NCBI GenBank assembly: GCA_002298335.1
Contig: DBNK01000003.1
Coordinates: 1-64,000 of the forward strand
Direction of reading: 5' to 3'
DNA from: Thalassolituus sp. UBA674
GTDB lineage: Bacteria > Pseudomonadota > Gammaproteobacteria > Pseudomonadales > Oceanobacteraceae
Length of the DNA stretch: 64,000 nucleotides
Made by a program: the position numbers and the translations under genes. Positions 1 to 9,295 of the stretch are shown here, piece after piece. The notes under the pieces were generated by a model. It saw only the letters and a list, made by a program, of their open reading frames with translations, was not told the DNA's origin and did not search any database. The number at the start of each line of letters is the position of its first letter. Positions within the stretch are counted from its first letter, which is position 1.

Positions 1-1266
1 TGGGGCGGCTGGTGGTTCTGGGACCCGGTGGAAAACGCATCGCTGATGCCCTGGCTGGTGGCGACGGCGCTGCTGCATTCGCTGGCCGTTACTGAAAAGC
101 GCGGACTCTTCAAAAGCTGGACGGTACTGCTGGCCATCTTTGCCTTCTCCCTCAGTCTGCTCGGCACCTTCCTCGTGCGCTCCGGGGTTCTGACCTCTGT
201 GCATGCCTTCGCTTCCGACCCGGAGCGCGGTGTCTTTATTCTGGCCCTGCTGGGTATCTGTGTGGGCGGCTCTCTGACCCTGTTTGCGGTCAAGGCGCCG
301 ACGGTCAGCTCCGTCGGGCGTTATGAACTGGTATCGCGGGAGATGTTCCTGCTGGTGAATAACCTGCTGCTGGTGGTGATGGCGCTGGCGGTACTGACCG
401 GAACCCTATACCCGCTGATTTACGATTTTATGGGGCTCGGCAAACTGTCCGTGGGTGCAGCCTGGTTCAACACCATGTTTGTGCCGCTGGCGCTGGCGCT
501 GACCTTTATGATCGGTTTCGGGGCCATGGCACGCTGGAAGGCTGATTCGTTCGGCCGTATCGGCCGCGAGTTGTGGCTGGCAGGTGCAGCGGCGCTGGTG
601 TTTGCGCTGGTAACACCACTGATTCTGAACGGTGAGCTGAAAGCCGGTGAAGTACTGGGTCTGGCTGTTGCCGCCTGGCTGGTGCTGGCGACTCTGGCGG
701 ATGTCTGGCGCAAGGCACGTGGCCGCATCAGCCGCATTCCGTCACTGGGCATGGGCTATCTGGGGATGGTGATTGCCCATACCGGTGTGGCCGTGAGCAT
801 CGTCGGCGTCACTATGGTGGCCAGTACCAGTGTTGAGAAAACCCTGCGCATGGCGCCCGGTGATCAGGTCGAGGTCGGCAGCTACCGCTTCCAGTTTCTG
901 GAAAGCGGGCACATCACCGGCCAGAACTATGTATCTGATGCCACCCGTTTTGCCATTTATCAGGACGGTGAAAAGATCGGTGAACTCACACCGGAGAAAC
1001 GCCGCTACAACGCCAGCGGTCAGATCATGACTGAAGCGGATATCGACGTTACGCTTGGCCGGGACCTGTATGTCTCTATGGGCGAGCCGCTCAAGGACGG
1101 TGCCTGGGGGATGCGCCTGCAGGTCAAACCTTTCATGCGCTGGGTCTGGCTTGGTGCCATCTTTATGGCTGCCGGAGGCCTGATGGCGGCTCTGGATAAA
1201 CGCTACCGCCGCCGTGCTGAGAAAACGGCAACCCGTAAGGCCAGTACCCGGGAGGCCACGGCATGA
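1..1266 (+). CDS. ccmF: Cytochrome c maturation heme lyase subunit CcmF, 5'-truncated by window
   Basis: CcmF is the integral membrane part of the system I heme lyase, which passes heme from CcmE to apocytochrome c on the periplasmic face. The frame is open from base 1. It begins inside the tryptophan-rich heme-handling motif (WGGWWFWDPVENASLMPWL from residue 1 of the fragment) and continues through several hydrophobic helices. A periplasmic loop runs from about residue 270 to 370, followed by a last membrane helix and a basic tail. About 421 residues are present; family members are about 650, so the N-terminal third lies outside the window. The stop overlaps the ccmG start (ATGA), showing translational coupling in a ccmFGHI operon. 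The identification is firm. Confidence 0.97.
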   Translation, partial: WGGWWFWDPVENASLMPWLVATALLHSLAVTEKRGLFKSWTVLLAIFAFSLSLLGTFLVRSGVLTSVHAFASDPERGVFILALLGICVGGSLTLFAVKAPTVSSVGRYELVSREMFLLVNNLLLVVMALAVLTGTLYPLIYDFMGLGKLSVGAAWFNTMFVPLALALTFMIGFGAMARWKADSFGRIGRELWLAGAAALVFALVTPLILNGELKAGEVLGLAVAAWLVLATLADVWRKARGRISRIPSLGMGYLGMVIAHTGVAVSIVGVTMVASTSVEKTLRMAPGDQVEVGSYRFQFLESGHITGQNYVSDATRFAIYQDGEKIGELTPEKRRYNASGQIMTEADIDVTLGRDLYVSMGEPLKDGAWGMRLQVKPFMRWVWLGAIFMAAGGLMAALDKRYRRRAEKTATRKASTREATA

Positions 1267-1784
1267 ACCGTCTGCTGCTGACTATCCCCTTGGTAATCTT
1301 TCTGTTCATGGGCGTGCTGTTCTGGATCGGATTGGGGAAAGAGGACAAAACCAGTCTGCCGTCGCCACTCATCGGCAAAGCCTTTCCCGAGTTTAATCTG
1401 GATGTGGTGGAAGATGGCCGTCACCTGACCACGGCTGACCTGAAAGGTGAGCCGGTGCTGGTGAATGTCTGGGCGACCTGGTGTCCGACCTGCAAGGCCG
1501 AGCATGCTTTCCTGAATCAGCTCGCTGCGCAGGGCATCCGCATTATCGGCATCAACTACAAGGACGATACGCCGAAAGCCCTGCAGTGGCTGGACGATTA
1601 TGGCAACCCGTACCTGTATAACCTCTCTGATCCGGACGGCATGCTGGGCCTTGAGCTGGGTGTGTACGGCGCGCCGGAAACCTTTCTGGTTGACAGCGAC
1701 GGCATTATCCGTGGCAAGCACATCGGTGATCTCAACCCGGTGGTGTGGGAACGTCTGAAACCCCAGTTTGAGGCCATGCAATGA
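1263..1784 (+). CDS. ccmG: Thiol:disulfide interchange protein CcmG/DsbE
   Basis: A membrane-anchored periplasmic thioredoxin that reduces the CxxCH cysteines of apocytochrome c so that heme can be attached. Residues 5-24 form the N-terminal anchor. The thioredoxin fold carries the active site WCPTC (Cys74 and Cys77), and the cis-proline loop is seen in YGAPETF near residue 140. The acidic and proline features around the active site are typical of CcmG. Length (173 residues) is normal. The gene overlaps ccmF and ccmH by four bases at each end. It presumably receives electrons from DsbD/CcdA encoded elsewhere. Confidence 0.96.
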   Translation: MNRLLLTIPLVIFLFMGVLFWIGLGKEDKTSLPSPLIGKAFPEFNLDVVEDGRHLTTADLKGEPVLVNVWATWCPTCKAEHAFLNQLAAQGIRIIGINYKDDTPKALQWLDDYGNPYLYNLSDPDGMLGLELGVYGAPETFLVDSDGIIRGKHIGDLNPVVWERLKPQFEAMQ

Positions 1785-2248
1785 AACAGATGCTCCTGCT
1801 GATGCTGTTTCTCAGCGCACCGGCTCTGGCCGTGGTGGGTGGGTATCAGTACGAATTCGACAATCCGGAAGACGAAGCCCGTTTCCAGCAGTTAGCCGAA
1901 GATCTGCGCTGCCCCAAATGTCAGAACCAGAATCTGGCTGACTCCAACGCCCCGGTGGCGATTGATCTGCGCAACAAAGTGTATGAGCTGATGCAGGATG
2001 GTCAGAGCGACGATGAGATCGTTGACTATCTGGTAGCCCGCTACGGGGATTTTGTGCGTTACAAACCACCGTTCCGTGCCGATACTCTGTTGCTCTGGGG
2101 CGGACCTCTGCTGCTGTTGCTGGCCGGCATCCTGCTTATGGCCAATCTGCGCCGCCAGCAGAAAGTACCCGTCTCCAACCTGACCGACGCTGAAAAAGCT
2201 CACCTTGAAGCCCTGAAAAAAGGCCTGCAAAAGGATTCTGATTCATGA
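1781..2248 (+). CDS. ccmH: Cytochrome c maturation protein CcmH (thioredox-active N-terminal type)
   Basis: CcmH works with CcmG and CcmI to present reduced apocytochrome c to CcmF. The 155-residue protein has a signal peptide (residues 1-17). The conserved redox motif is LRCPKCQNQNLADSNAP, with Cys44 and Cys47. A single membrane helix near residues 103-122 is followed by a short charged tail. This is the short CcmH form; the TPR part is encoded separately by the next gene, as in Pseudomonas rather than the fused E. coli arrangement. The start overlaps the ccmG stop and the stop overlaps the ccmI start. Confidence 0.95.
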   Translation: MKQMLLLMLFLSAPALAVVGGYQYEFDNPEDEARFQQLAEDLRCPKCQNQNLADSNAPVAIDLRNKVYELMQDGQSDDEIVDYLVARYGDFVRYKPPFRADTLLLWGGPLLLLLAGILLMANLRRQQKVPVSNLTDAEKAHLEALKKGLQKDSDS

Positions 2249-3480
2249 CCCTGGCGATCGCCGTACTGTTCCTGCTGGCGCTGCTGATTCTGCTGTATCC
2301 CTTACTGAAAACCGGCGCTGACAGCGACGTTCTGCCAGACCGCATTCAGCTGGAAGAAAACCTGGTGCTCTACAACGAGCGGGTGGCTGACCTGCAGGCT
2401 ATGGAGCTGTCTGAGCGCGAAAAACAGGCGATGCAGCTGGAGCTGGACCGCGAGCTGCTGGCCAGTCAGAAAGTCAGTGAAGGTGCGGCTGCTGCAGCGG
2501 GTGCCGGCTACCGTGGCCGTGTGCTTGCCGGTATCGGTCTGTTTGTACTGCTGCTGGCAGCGGCGTTTGGGCTTTACCGTTTCTGGGGAGCAGCCGATGA
2601 AGTACGCGCCACTGAGCTGCTGGTGTACGCCACGGAAGCGGAACTGACACCGGCTGAATACCGCGAGCTGGATGAACTGCTGCAGTCCACCATCCGCCAT
2701 AACCCGGAAAAGATGGAATGGACTTACCTCTATGCCCGTCTGCTGCAGAGTGAAGGTGACTACGCACAGGCCGCAGCAACCTACGCCGGGCTGCTGCAGA
2801 CTCTGCCGGAAGAGCGGGTGGAAGACCGTGCCGCTGTGATGGCGCTGCAGGCTCAGATGCAGTTTTTTGCCAACGGCCAGAAAGCCGATGAAGACCTGTA
2901 TCAGCTGGCAACCGCTGCGCTTGAACTGGTACCGCATCAGCAACAGGCGCTTGGTCTGGCCGGGATTCTGGCATTTGAGTTGGGTCACTATCAGAATGCC
3001 ATTGATCACTGGCGTGTACTCTGGAGCGACCTTCCTCAGGGGATGGAATCCGTGGCACTGGAGAATGGCATCCGCCGGGCAGCGGAACGGCTGCAGAGCC
3101 AGGGCACGGAAGTGGACCTGAGCTGGCTGCAGCGTGCCGGTATTCAGGTGACTGTTGATCTGGCAGAGGCTGTTAAGCAGGCTGTTAAACCAACGGATGT
3201 GGTGTTCATTCTGGCCCGTGCGGCCGATGGTCCGCCCATGCCACTGGCCGTTCAGCGCCTGACTGTGGCTGATCTGCCGGTGACCCTGACACTGGATGAC
3301 AGCATGGCCATGGCGCCGGGGATGAACCTGAGTTCTGTCCCTGAAGTCACGGTCACCGCACGGGTTTCTCTGAGTGGTAATCCCATGGCGCAGAGTGGTG
3401 ACTGGCAGGCGCAGCAGGACAAGGTTCCGACTCGTGACGCGGCGCCACTCAGCCTGCTGATTGATGCGCAGGTGCCATGA
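2245..3480 (+). CDS. ccmI: Cytochrome c maturation TPR protein CcmI (CycH)
   Basis: CcmI is the apocytochrome chaperone of system I and binds the C-terminal helix of apocytochromes through TPR repeats. The protein has 411 residues. A first membrane helix lies at residues 1-20, a cytoplasmic coiled-coil-like loop with many Glu/Leu residues at about 25-85, and a second helix at about 92-115. A periplasmic TPR-like region spans about 125-290, and a beta-rich C-terminal domain of the kind found in CycH proteins follows. It overlaps ccmH by four bases and is the last recognisable ccm gene of the operon. Confidence 0.92.
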   Translation: MTLAIAVLFLLALLILLYPLLKTGADSDVLPDRIQLEENLVLYNERVADLQAMELSEREKQAMQLELDRELLASQKVSEGAAAAAGAGYRGRVLAGIGLFVLLLAAAFGLYRFWGAADEVRATELLVYATEAELTPAEYRELDELLQSTIRHNPEKMEWTYLYARLLQSEGDYAQAAATYAGLLQTLPEERVEDRAAVMALQAQMQFFANGQKADEDLYQLATAALELVPHQQQALGLAGILAFELGHYQNAIDHWRVLWSDLPQGMESVALENGIRRAAERLQSQGTEVDLSWLQRAGIQVTVDLAEAVKQAVKPTDVVFILARAADGPPMPLAVQRLTVADLPVTLTLDDSMAMAPGMNLSSVPEVTVTARVSLSGNPMAQSGDWQAQQDKVPTRDAAPLSLLIDAQVP

Positions 3481-3504
3481 TGCTGGTGTTGTCCTGAGGG
3501 GGCC

Positions 3505-4437
3505 GTGAATGGTGTCAGTGATGTACGCCGGCCTGTCAGCCTCATTGCCGGAGTGCTGGTGGTGAGCCTGCTGAGTACCGTCCTTGCGGCCTGCTCGCCA
3601 CTGGGTCTGGTCAATGGTGCGGCAAGCTTCTATCCGGCGGACGTTCGCCGCGACATCCGTTACGGCGACAACCCGAAGCAGGCGCTGGATCTCTATCTGC
3701 CCCGGCAGCAGCGCCTGACACCGGGACAGAGCACCCCGGTGGTGGTGTTTTTCTACGGTGGCAGCTGGAACAGCGGCGATAAATCCATGTACGGCTTTAT
3801 TGGCCGGCGCATGGCCGCGGCGGGGTTTATTACCGTGGTGGCCAATTACCGTCTGTATCCCGATGTGGTGTACCCGGACTTCCTCAGCGACAGCGCGAAA
3901 GCCGTGCGTAAGGTCCACGAGCTGATGGCGTCGGCAGAGTTTGCAGACTGGCGCCCGGCGCAGAAGCTGTTTCTGATGGGCCACAGTGCCGGGGCCTATA
4001 ACATCAGTATGCTGGCGCTGGACCAACGCTGGCTGGCGGCAGAAGGGCTGGACCGTGACGCACTGCTGCAGGGCTGGATCGGTCTGGCCGGGCCTTATGA
4101 TCTGTATCCGATCACCATTGAAGAAGTGAAACCTGTGTTTCACCATCCGCACTATCCGGCGCACTCCAACCCCATTGAATTCGCTTCAGAGTCGGTGATT
4201 CCGGCGCTCATCGTCGCACCGGAAGATGATGAAACCATCCGCACGGAAATCCATTCCTACGCCCTTGCTGAACGGTTCAGGGAGCAGGGGGCGGATTACC
4301 AGCTGGTGACGCTGCCGAAGACCGGCCACGTCACTCTCATCGGCAGTTTCTCACCACTGCTGCTGTTCACACCGTCGGCTATGGAGCCGGTGGAAGCCTT
4401 TATCCGAGCCCGGGCTCCGCTGTCTCCGTCGCTTTGA
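3505..4437 (+). CDS. Alpha/beta hydrolase (carboxylesterase-like), probable lipoprotein
   Basis: An esterase or lipase of the BD-FAE/HSL-like alpha/beta-hydrolase group; the substrate is unknown. A GTG start at 3505 follows a purine-rich GAGGGGG stretch. The N-terminus is a lipoprotein signal ending in LAAC (Cys30), so an envelope location is inferred. The oxyanion-hole region FYGGSW lies near residue 84. The nucleophile elbow GHSAG has Ser161, and acidic and histidine partners are plausible near the C-terminus (APEDDE and TGHVTL). It begins 24 bases after ccmI and may be co-transcribed, though no link to cytochrome biogenesis is evident. Its last 38 bases overlap the convergent exporter gene. 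Confidence 0.85.
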   Translation: MNGVSDVRRPVSLIAGVLVVSLLSTVLAACSPLGLVNGAASFYPADVRRDIRYGDNPKQALDLYLPRQQRLTPGQSTPVVVFFYGGSWNSGDKSMYGFIGRRMAAAGFITVVANYRLYPDVVYPDFLSDSAKAVRKVHELMASAEFADWRPAQKLFLMGHSAGAYNISMLALDQRWLAAEGLDRDALLQGWIGLAGPYDLYPITIEEVKPVFHHPHYPAHSNPIEFASESVIPALIVAPEDDETIRTEIHSYALAERFREQGADYQLVTLPKTGHVTLIGSFSPLLLFTPSAMEPVEAFIRARAPLSPSL

Positions 4438-6721
4438 GCGTCTTGCGCTTGTCGGTCAGCAGCAGCAGCGGCGGCAGCAGCAGGAAGTCGATCAGCAGTG
4501 CCACGAAGATGGTCAGTGCCAGCAACAGACCCATGCTGCGGCTTGGCATGAAGTGCGAGAACTCCATCACCGCAAAACCACCCACCAGAATCGCCGACGT
4601 GATCAGCAGTGCCACACCGACGGTGCGGAAGGCGTAGCGGATGGCATCCTCGGTGGATTTACCCAGGTCCGTACGGGCGTGGTTGTACTTACTGAGGAAG
4701 TGCACCGTATCGTCCACCACAATCCCCAGCGACAGACAGGCCACCACTGAGGTTGCGGTGTCGACATGGCCACTGATCAGGCCCCACAGGCCGTACGACA
4801 TAATGGCCGGGAAGACGTTAGGGATCATACTGATCAGACCCATGCGCGGTGAGCGCAGCACGGCAATCATCACCAGAGTGATCACCACCAGTGCCATGGC
4901 GGTTCCTTCGATCATGGCGCGGGTATTACGGTAGGTCAGGTTGGCGAACACGATGTCGAGGCCTGTGGCTTCCTGAATGTTCAGCAGGGGGGCGTTCTCA
5001 GCCGCCCAGGCAACAGCACGGTCTTCGATCTGCAGAATGTGCGCCGAGTCAGTACGGCTCAGTGTGGCCTGCAGACGGGTGGCGCTGCGGTCAGACGTCA
5101 TGGTGGTTTCCAGGCCCAGCCCCAGTGGCAGCGACAGTTCGTACAACAGCAGATACTGGGCTGCTGCATCGGCACTGTCCGGTACCCGGTACCACTCAGG
5201 ATCGTCGGCGTGCAGCTGCTGATTGAGGTTTTTCAGGGTATCGCTCAGCGCCGTGACCTGAACCACTTCCGGCTGGGCGCGCAGCCACTCAGTGAAACCA
5301 TCCAGCTGCTGCAGGAAAGCCACCTGATTCACTCCGTCACTGATACCTGAATCGGCGATGAAATAGAGCGCATGCAGGCTCTTGAGCGTTTCGTCGATGT
5401 GGTCGATGGTACGGCGGATTTCAAAGGTGTCGTCGTAGAATGCGTGCCAGCTCTCGGTCAGGTTATTGCGCGGAATAAAGCTGGCGCACAGTACGACAAC
5501 CCCGAGCAAAGCCAGGAACAGTGGCTTATGACGGCGGATGATGAGATTGGCGAAGCTGTCGATCCAGGGCGTCGGCTTTTCTTCTTTGCGGTAGTGGCCC
5601 GGTGGCGGCAGCAGACGTATGACCGCCGGCAGCAGGGTCATCGACAGGCCCCAGGCGATCATCACCCCGACGGCAATCATGTTGCCCATGTCACGGTAGG
5701 GGGGCGAATCACTGGTGTTGAGTGACAGCACACCGATCATGGTGGTCACGCTGGTGATGAACACCGGCGAGAAGTTGATGCGCAGACTGCCTTTCAGAGC
5801 GTCTTCGCGGCTCTGGCCCTGTTGCAGGTTGAAGTAGTAAGACACCAGAATGTGAATGGTGTCGGCCACTGCGATGGTCATGATGGCGGTCGGAACAAAG
5901 CCCGTCGGCGGCGTCAGCTGATACCCCAGCCAGCCGAAAATCCCCATGGTGGTGGACACCGACAGACCGATCAGGGCACTGGTCAGTACCACCCCGGAGA
6001 AGGTGCGCAGCATCAGCAGCATGATTACCAGCATCACCGCGTAGGCATAGATCAGCAGGCTTTCGATGTCTTTCTGTATGGCCTCAGCCATAGTCAGGTT
6101 GGAGGTGGCCGAGCCGCCCAGTTCAATCAGGTAGTCCGGGTATTGCGGGCGCACTTCTGCCAGCATCTCCCGCGCGGCATACACGGCTTCACGGGTTGCC
6201 TCAGAGGTGCGGTGGTCGGGCAGGTTGAGGGTCAGTAACACCGAGGTGACCTGACCGTCCTCCGACAGCAGGCGGTTGGGAATATCGCGTTCGCCCAGCG
6301 CTTTCTGCATCAGCGCCGGGAGATCATCCGGCAGCTCATCGGCGCGGTACATGGAATCAATGTCGAGATCATCACCGTCGACCGTGGTGTACTGATAGTT
6401 CTGCAGTGAGTCGACCCGCTGTACATGGGGCAGGGTCCAGCCGGTATCGGTCAGGCGTTCGACCAGTTCAAGCCCGGTCGGAGAAAACAGATTCTGAGTT
6501 TCTGATGACACCAGAAACAGCAGGCTGTCCTGCTTGGAGAAGCGTTGCTCCATATCCTCGAAGGCCCGCAGCTGCGGATTCTGTTCACTGAAGTACGCGC
6601 GCAGGTCACTGGTGAATGACAGACGGGTGACGCCGGAGGTCGCGGCCACGACGAACAGAACACTGCAGATAAGTATCAGCAGTGGGTGACGCTGGATGAA
6701 ATCAAAATAACGGTCGCGCAT
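4400..6721 (-). CDS. RND superfamily (MMPL/HAE-3 type) exporter
   Basis: A 773-residue RND protein of the hydrophobe exporter-like/MMPL type, which usually moves lipids or other hydrophobic molecules. A first helix (about residues 14-32) is followed by a large periplasmic domain. A block of five helices (about 220-370) contains the TM4 motif IAVADTIHI. After a second periplasmic domain, a final helix block contains SLGIVVDDTVHFLSKY. The paired acidic residues in TM4 and TM10 fit proton coupling. No membrane-fusion or TolC partner sits beside it, consistent with the two-fold single-protein MMPL architecture. The 3' end overlaps the convergent hydrolase gene. The substrate cannot be inferred. 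Confidence 0.88.
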   Translation of the reverse strand: MRDRYFDFIQRHPLLILICSVLFVVAATSGVTRLSFTSDLRAYFSEQNPQLRAFEDMEQRFSKQDSLLFLVSSETQNLFSPTGLELVERLTDTGWTLPHVQRVDSLQNYQYTTVDGDDLDIDSMYRADELPDDLPALMQKALGERDIPNRLLSEDGQVTSVLLTLNLPDHRTSEATREAVYAAREMLAEVRPQYPDYLIELGGSATSNLTMAEAIQKDIESLLIYAYAVMLVIMLLMLRTFSGVVLTSALIGLSVSTTMGIFGWLGYQLTPPTGFVPTAIMTIAVADTIHILVSYYFNLQQGQSREDALKGSLRINFSPVFITSVTTMIGVLSLNTSDSPPYRDMGNMIAVGVMIAWGLSMTLLPAVIRLLPPPGHYRKEEKPTPWIDSFANLIIRRHKPLFLALLGVVVLCASFIPRNNLTESWHAFYDDTFEIRRTIDHIDETLKSLHALYFIADSGISDGVNQVAFLQQLDGFTEWLRAQPEVVQVTALSDTLKNLNQQLHADDPEWYRVPDSADAAAQYLLLYELSLPLGLGLETTMTSDRSATRLQATLSRTDSAHILQIEDRAVAWAAENAPLLNIQEATGLDIVFANLTYRNTRAMIEGTAMALVVITLVMIAVLRSPRMGLISMIPNVFPAIMSYGLWGLISGHVDTATSVVACLSLGIVVDDTVHFLSKYNHARTDLGKSTEDAIRYAFRTVGVALLITSAILVGGFAVMEFSHFMPSRSMGLLLALTIFVALLIDFLLLPPLLLLTDKRKTLKATETAEPGLG

Positions 6722-6842
6722 ACAGGCTCTCCTGATCAGGTGATCAGGATCTTAATTGAGGCCGTTACCTTGGCAAGGTCAAATTCCCTCAGAATTCAGG
6801 AGGTTCTGACCGGTTTGTCTGGGCTCCCCGGATGATGGCCGC

Positions 6843-6848
6843 TATAAT
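6843..6848 (+). promoter_or_regulatory. Putative -10 box for dgt
   Basis: A perfect TATAAT lies 26 bases before the dgt ATG at 6875. No good -35 element is seen at 16-18 bases upstream; TTGTCT at 6815-6820 is too far. It would give a very short leader. The call rests on the hexamer and its position only. Confidence 0.45.
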
Positions 6849-6874
6849 CACGGCGAAATTTGACGGAGATTTTC

Positions 6875-8224
6875 ATGCCGCCGGGTAAACCTGCAGTCAT
6901 GCAATGGGATAAGCTGCTGTCGCCGCTGAGGTTCGGTGAATCTCAGGCCAGCCTTGATCTGGAGCGGGGCCGGACCCCCTTTCACAAGGACTACGACCGC
7001 ATTATTTTTTCTTCGGCGTTCCGCCGTCTGGACCGTAAAACCCAGGTCCATCCCCTGTCTGAAAATGACCATGTCCATACGCGCCTGACCCACAGTCTGG
7101 AAGTTGCCTGCGTGGGCCGCTCACTGGGCACTCAGGTCGGTCAGCTGCTGCGCGGACAGCTGCCGGACGAGGTAGAAGCCAGTGATATCGGTGCCATAGT
7201 CCAGGCGGCCTGTCTGGCCCATGACATCGGCAACCCGCCCTATGGTCACACCGGTGAAGACGCCATCCGCAACTTCTTTGTCAGCCCGGATAACGCGGAT
7301 CTGCTGGAAGGGTTGTCACCTTCTCAGGTCGCTGACCTGCAGACCTACGAAGGCAATGCACAGGGGTTCCGTATTGCCACCAAGCTGGAATACTACCGTT
7401 ACGACGGCGGCATGCGGCTGACCTATGCCACCATCGGCACTTTCCTCAAGTACCCCTGGACAGTGGATTACGTGCTCCGTGGTGAGCGCGGCAAGTTCGG
7501 TTGTTTCAGCTCGGAACTGGATGCTCTCAGTGAAGTGGCAGACGTGCTCGGTCTGCTGAAAACCGGCGATAACGCCTGGTGCCGCCACCCGCTGGTGTAT
7601 CTGGTCGAAGCGGCTGATGACATCTGTTATTGCCTGATCGACCTGGAAGACGGTGTGGAGCTGAATCTGCTGCGTTATTACGAGGTGGAGACTCTGTTCA
7701 AACCATTATTTGCTGACCGCTGGGAACAGATGCAGGAAATTCTGGCCAAAGCAGATCACGACCGCCGCCGTCTGCAGATCCTGCGCGGACAGGCGATGGA
7801 GGTGATGGTACAGGCCATCAGCAGCGTCTTTATGCGTGAGCAGAAAGCACTGATGAGCGGCGCCCTGTCGGGTAGCCTGATTGATCACTGCTCGGAAGAA
7901 ATCCGCTATCTGGTTACAGGTGCCAAGCAGCTGGCGCGTGAACGTATCTTTAATGACGGCCGTAAACTGTCAATTGAGGTGGGTTCCTATGCTACCCTCT
8001 CGGTGTTGCTGCGGCGTTTTCTGGAAGCCGTACGCGAGCGCGTGATGGACGGCGAAGCGACCTACCGTAACCGACGGATACTCGGGTTGCTGGGCCGGTC
8101 TGCGCCGGAACCCGCCACACCCCTGTACCATGCGTACATGCGGGCGGTGGATTACGTGGCCGGTATGACCGACAGTCATGCAGCCATGACCGCCAGACAG
8201 TTCAACGGCTATCACCCCGACTGA
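6875..8224 (+). CDS. dgt: Deoxyguanosinetriphosphate triphosphohydrolase (dGTPase)
   Basis: An HD-superfamily hydrolase that converts dGTP to deoxyguanosine and triphosphate, controlling dNTP pools. The conserved N-terminal block RTPFHKDYDRIIFSSAFRRL is present. Metal ligands are evident in RLTHSLEVA and AHDIGNPPYGH, the latter holding the HD pair. Length is about 449 residues, within the Dgt family range. I prefer ATG 6875, which has GGAG seven bases upstream, over the in-frame TTG at 6860. The gene is preceded by a TATAAT and followed 41 bases later by lepB. Confidence 0.93.
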   Translation: MPPGKPAVMQWDKLLSPLRFGESQASLDLERGRTPFHKDYDRIIFSSAFRRLDRKTQVHPLSENDHVHTRLTHSLEVACVGRSLGTQVGQLLRGQLPDEVEASDIGAIVQAACLAHDIGNPPYGHTGEDAIRNFFVSPDNADLLEGLSPSQVADLQTYEGNAQGFRIATKLEYYRYDGGMRLTYATIGTFLKYPWTVDYVLRGERGKFGCFSSELDALSEVADVLGLLKTGDNAWCRHPLVYLVEAADDICYCLIDLEDGVELNLLRYYEVETLFKPLFADRWEQMQEILAKADHDRRRLQILRGQAMEVMVQAISSVFMREQKALMSGALSGSLIDHCSEEIRYLVTGAKQLARERIFNDGRKLSIEVGSYATLSVLLRRFLEAVRERVMDGEATYRNRRILGLLGRSAPEPATPLYHAYMRAVDYVAGMTDSHAAMTARQFNGYHPD

Positions 8225-8265
8225 CGGGCTGGTTTACGATTACTGAATAAGGTTTCTGAACACAC

Positions 8266-9096
8266 ATGGATTTTAATTTTCCCCTGATTCTGCTGGTGGC
8301 CACTGCGGTAACCGGTGTGATTGCTCTGATCGATCTGCTCTGGCTGAAAAAGATCCGCCTTGCCAAAGCCGCTGAGCTGCAGCAGTCCGGCGCGGATGAA
8401 ATTACGGTTGAGAGCGCCCGCGAAGAGTCTTTTCTGGTCGAGAATGCTAAGTCGTTCTTTCCGGTACTGGCGATTATTTTTGTACTGCGTTCCTTTATTG
8501 CTGAGCCCTTCCAGATTCCCTCCGGCTCGATGGAGCCGGGCCTGATTCCGGGTGACTTTATTCTTGTCAGCAAGTACTCCTACGGCCTGCGTATGCCGGT
8601 GTGGGGGAATGTGCTGATTCCGACGGGAGAACCACAGCATGGTGATGTCATGGTGTTCTTTCCACCGGATAACCCGCGGTACTTCATCAAGCGGGTCATT
8701 GGTCTGCCGGGTGATCACATTGAGTATTACGAAGGCCGTCTGTCGGTGAATGGTGAAGCGGTACCGCTGGAAGAACTGGGCGGTGAGCCCTCTTATAACC
8801 CGACCAAGTACCTGCTGTCAGAAACCATGAACGATCAGCCGCACGAGATTCAGTGGCTGCTGCAGAAGAGCCCGTATTCTGACCGTGTCGGTGTGCTGCT
8901 CGGGCCAGAAGGGGAGTGGGATGTACCGGCTGGTCACTACTTCATGATGGGTGATAACCGCGGCAACAGCGGCGACAGCCGTATGTTCGGTTTTGTACCT
9001 GAAAACAACATCGTCGGCCGCGCTGAGGCCGTATGGATGCACTGGGAGTCCTGGTCTAAACTTCCTTCATTCAGCCGCAACAAAGCCATTGAGTGA
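8266..9096 (+). CDS. lepB: Signal peptidase I
   Basis: Inner-membrane serine/lysine protease that removes Sec and Tat signal peptides. Two N-terminal helices (about residues 5-27 and 63-80) precede the periplasmic catalytic domain. The motif PSGSMEPGLIPGD places the nucleophile at Ser88, and KRVIGLPGD places the general base at Lys142. The later box GDNRGNSGDSR is also intact. The 276-residue length is normal. Unusually, it is not next to lepA, rnc or era, the common gammaproteobacterial arrangement; dgt lies upstream and a small membrane peptide gene lies one base downstream. Confidence 0.95.
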   Translation: MDFNFPLILLVATAVTGVIALIDLLWLKKIRLAKAAELQQSGADEITVESAREESFLVENAKSFFPVLAIIFVLRSFIAEPFQIPSGSMEPGLIPGDFILVSKYSYGLRMPVWGNVLIPTGEPQHGDVMVFFPPDNPRYFIKRVIGLPGDHIEYYEGRLSVNGEAVPLEELGGEPSYNPTKYLLSETMNDQPHEIQWLLQKSPYSDRVGVLLGPEGEWDVPAGHYFMMGDNRGNSGDSRMFGFVPENNIVGRAEAVWMHWESWSKLPSFSRNKAIE

Positions 9097-9097
9097 T

Positions 9098-9208
9098 ATG
9101 ACCACCAAAGCTGCCCGTAAGCCCTGCCGGGCCTGCACTTACAGCCGTTGGGCGATGGTGGCGACCATGCTGATCATGCTGGCCGCCGTCGCTTATCTCA
9201 ATCTGTAG
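9098..9208 (+). CDS. Small membrane peptide with CxxC motif (36 aa)
   Basis: An ATG one base after the lepB stop opens a 36-residue frame that ends at TAG 9206-9208. The N-terminal half is basic and contains CRAC (residues 10-13). The rest is one hydrophobic helix (about residues 18-35, rich in Met, Leu and Ala). The predicted topology is a single-pass membrane peptide with a cytoplasmic or metal-binding CxxC. I do not recognise a family. Tight coupling to lepB and the clear helix support it, but no strong separate ribosome site is visible, so it would be translated by coupling. Confidence 0.5.
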   Translation: MTTKAARKPCRACTYSRWAMVATMLIMLAAVAYLNL

Positions 9209-9295
9209 AAAAAGACTGCAGAATTTTTTTAACGCCCCTCTGGAAATTTATCGCAAGGGCTCTACAATGCGCGCATCCGATCACAGGGGCCAGAT

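Noticed and set aside
2302..4164. A 620-codon open frame antisense to ccmI and the hydrolase gene
   Set aside because: It spans two well-supported genes on the opposite strand, is His/Gln/Arg-rich in the way of antisense translations, and shows no domain.
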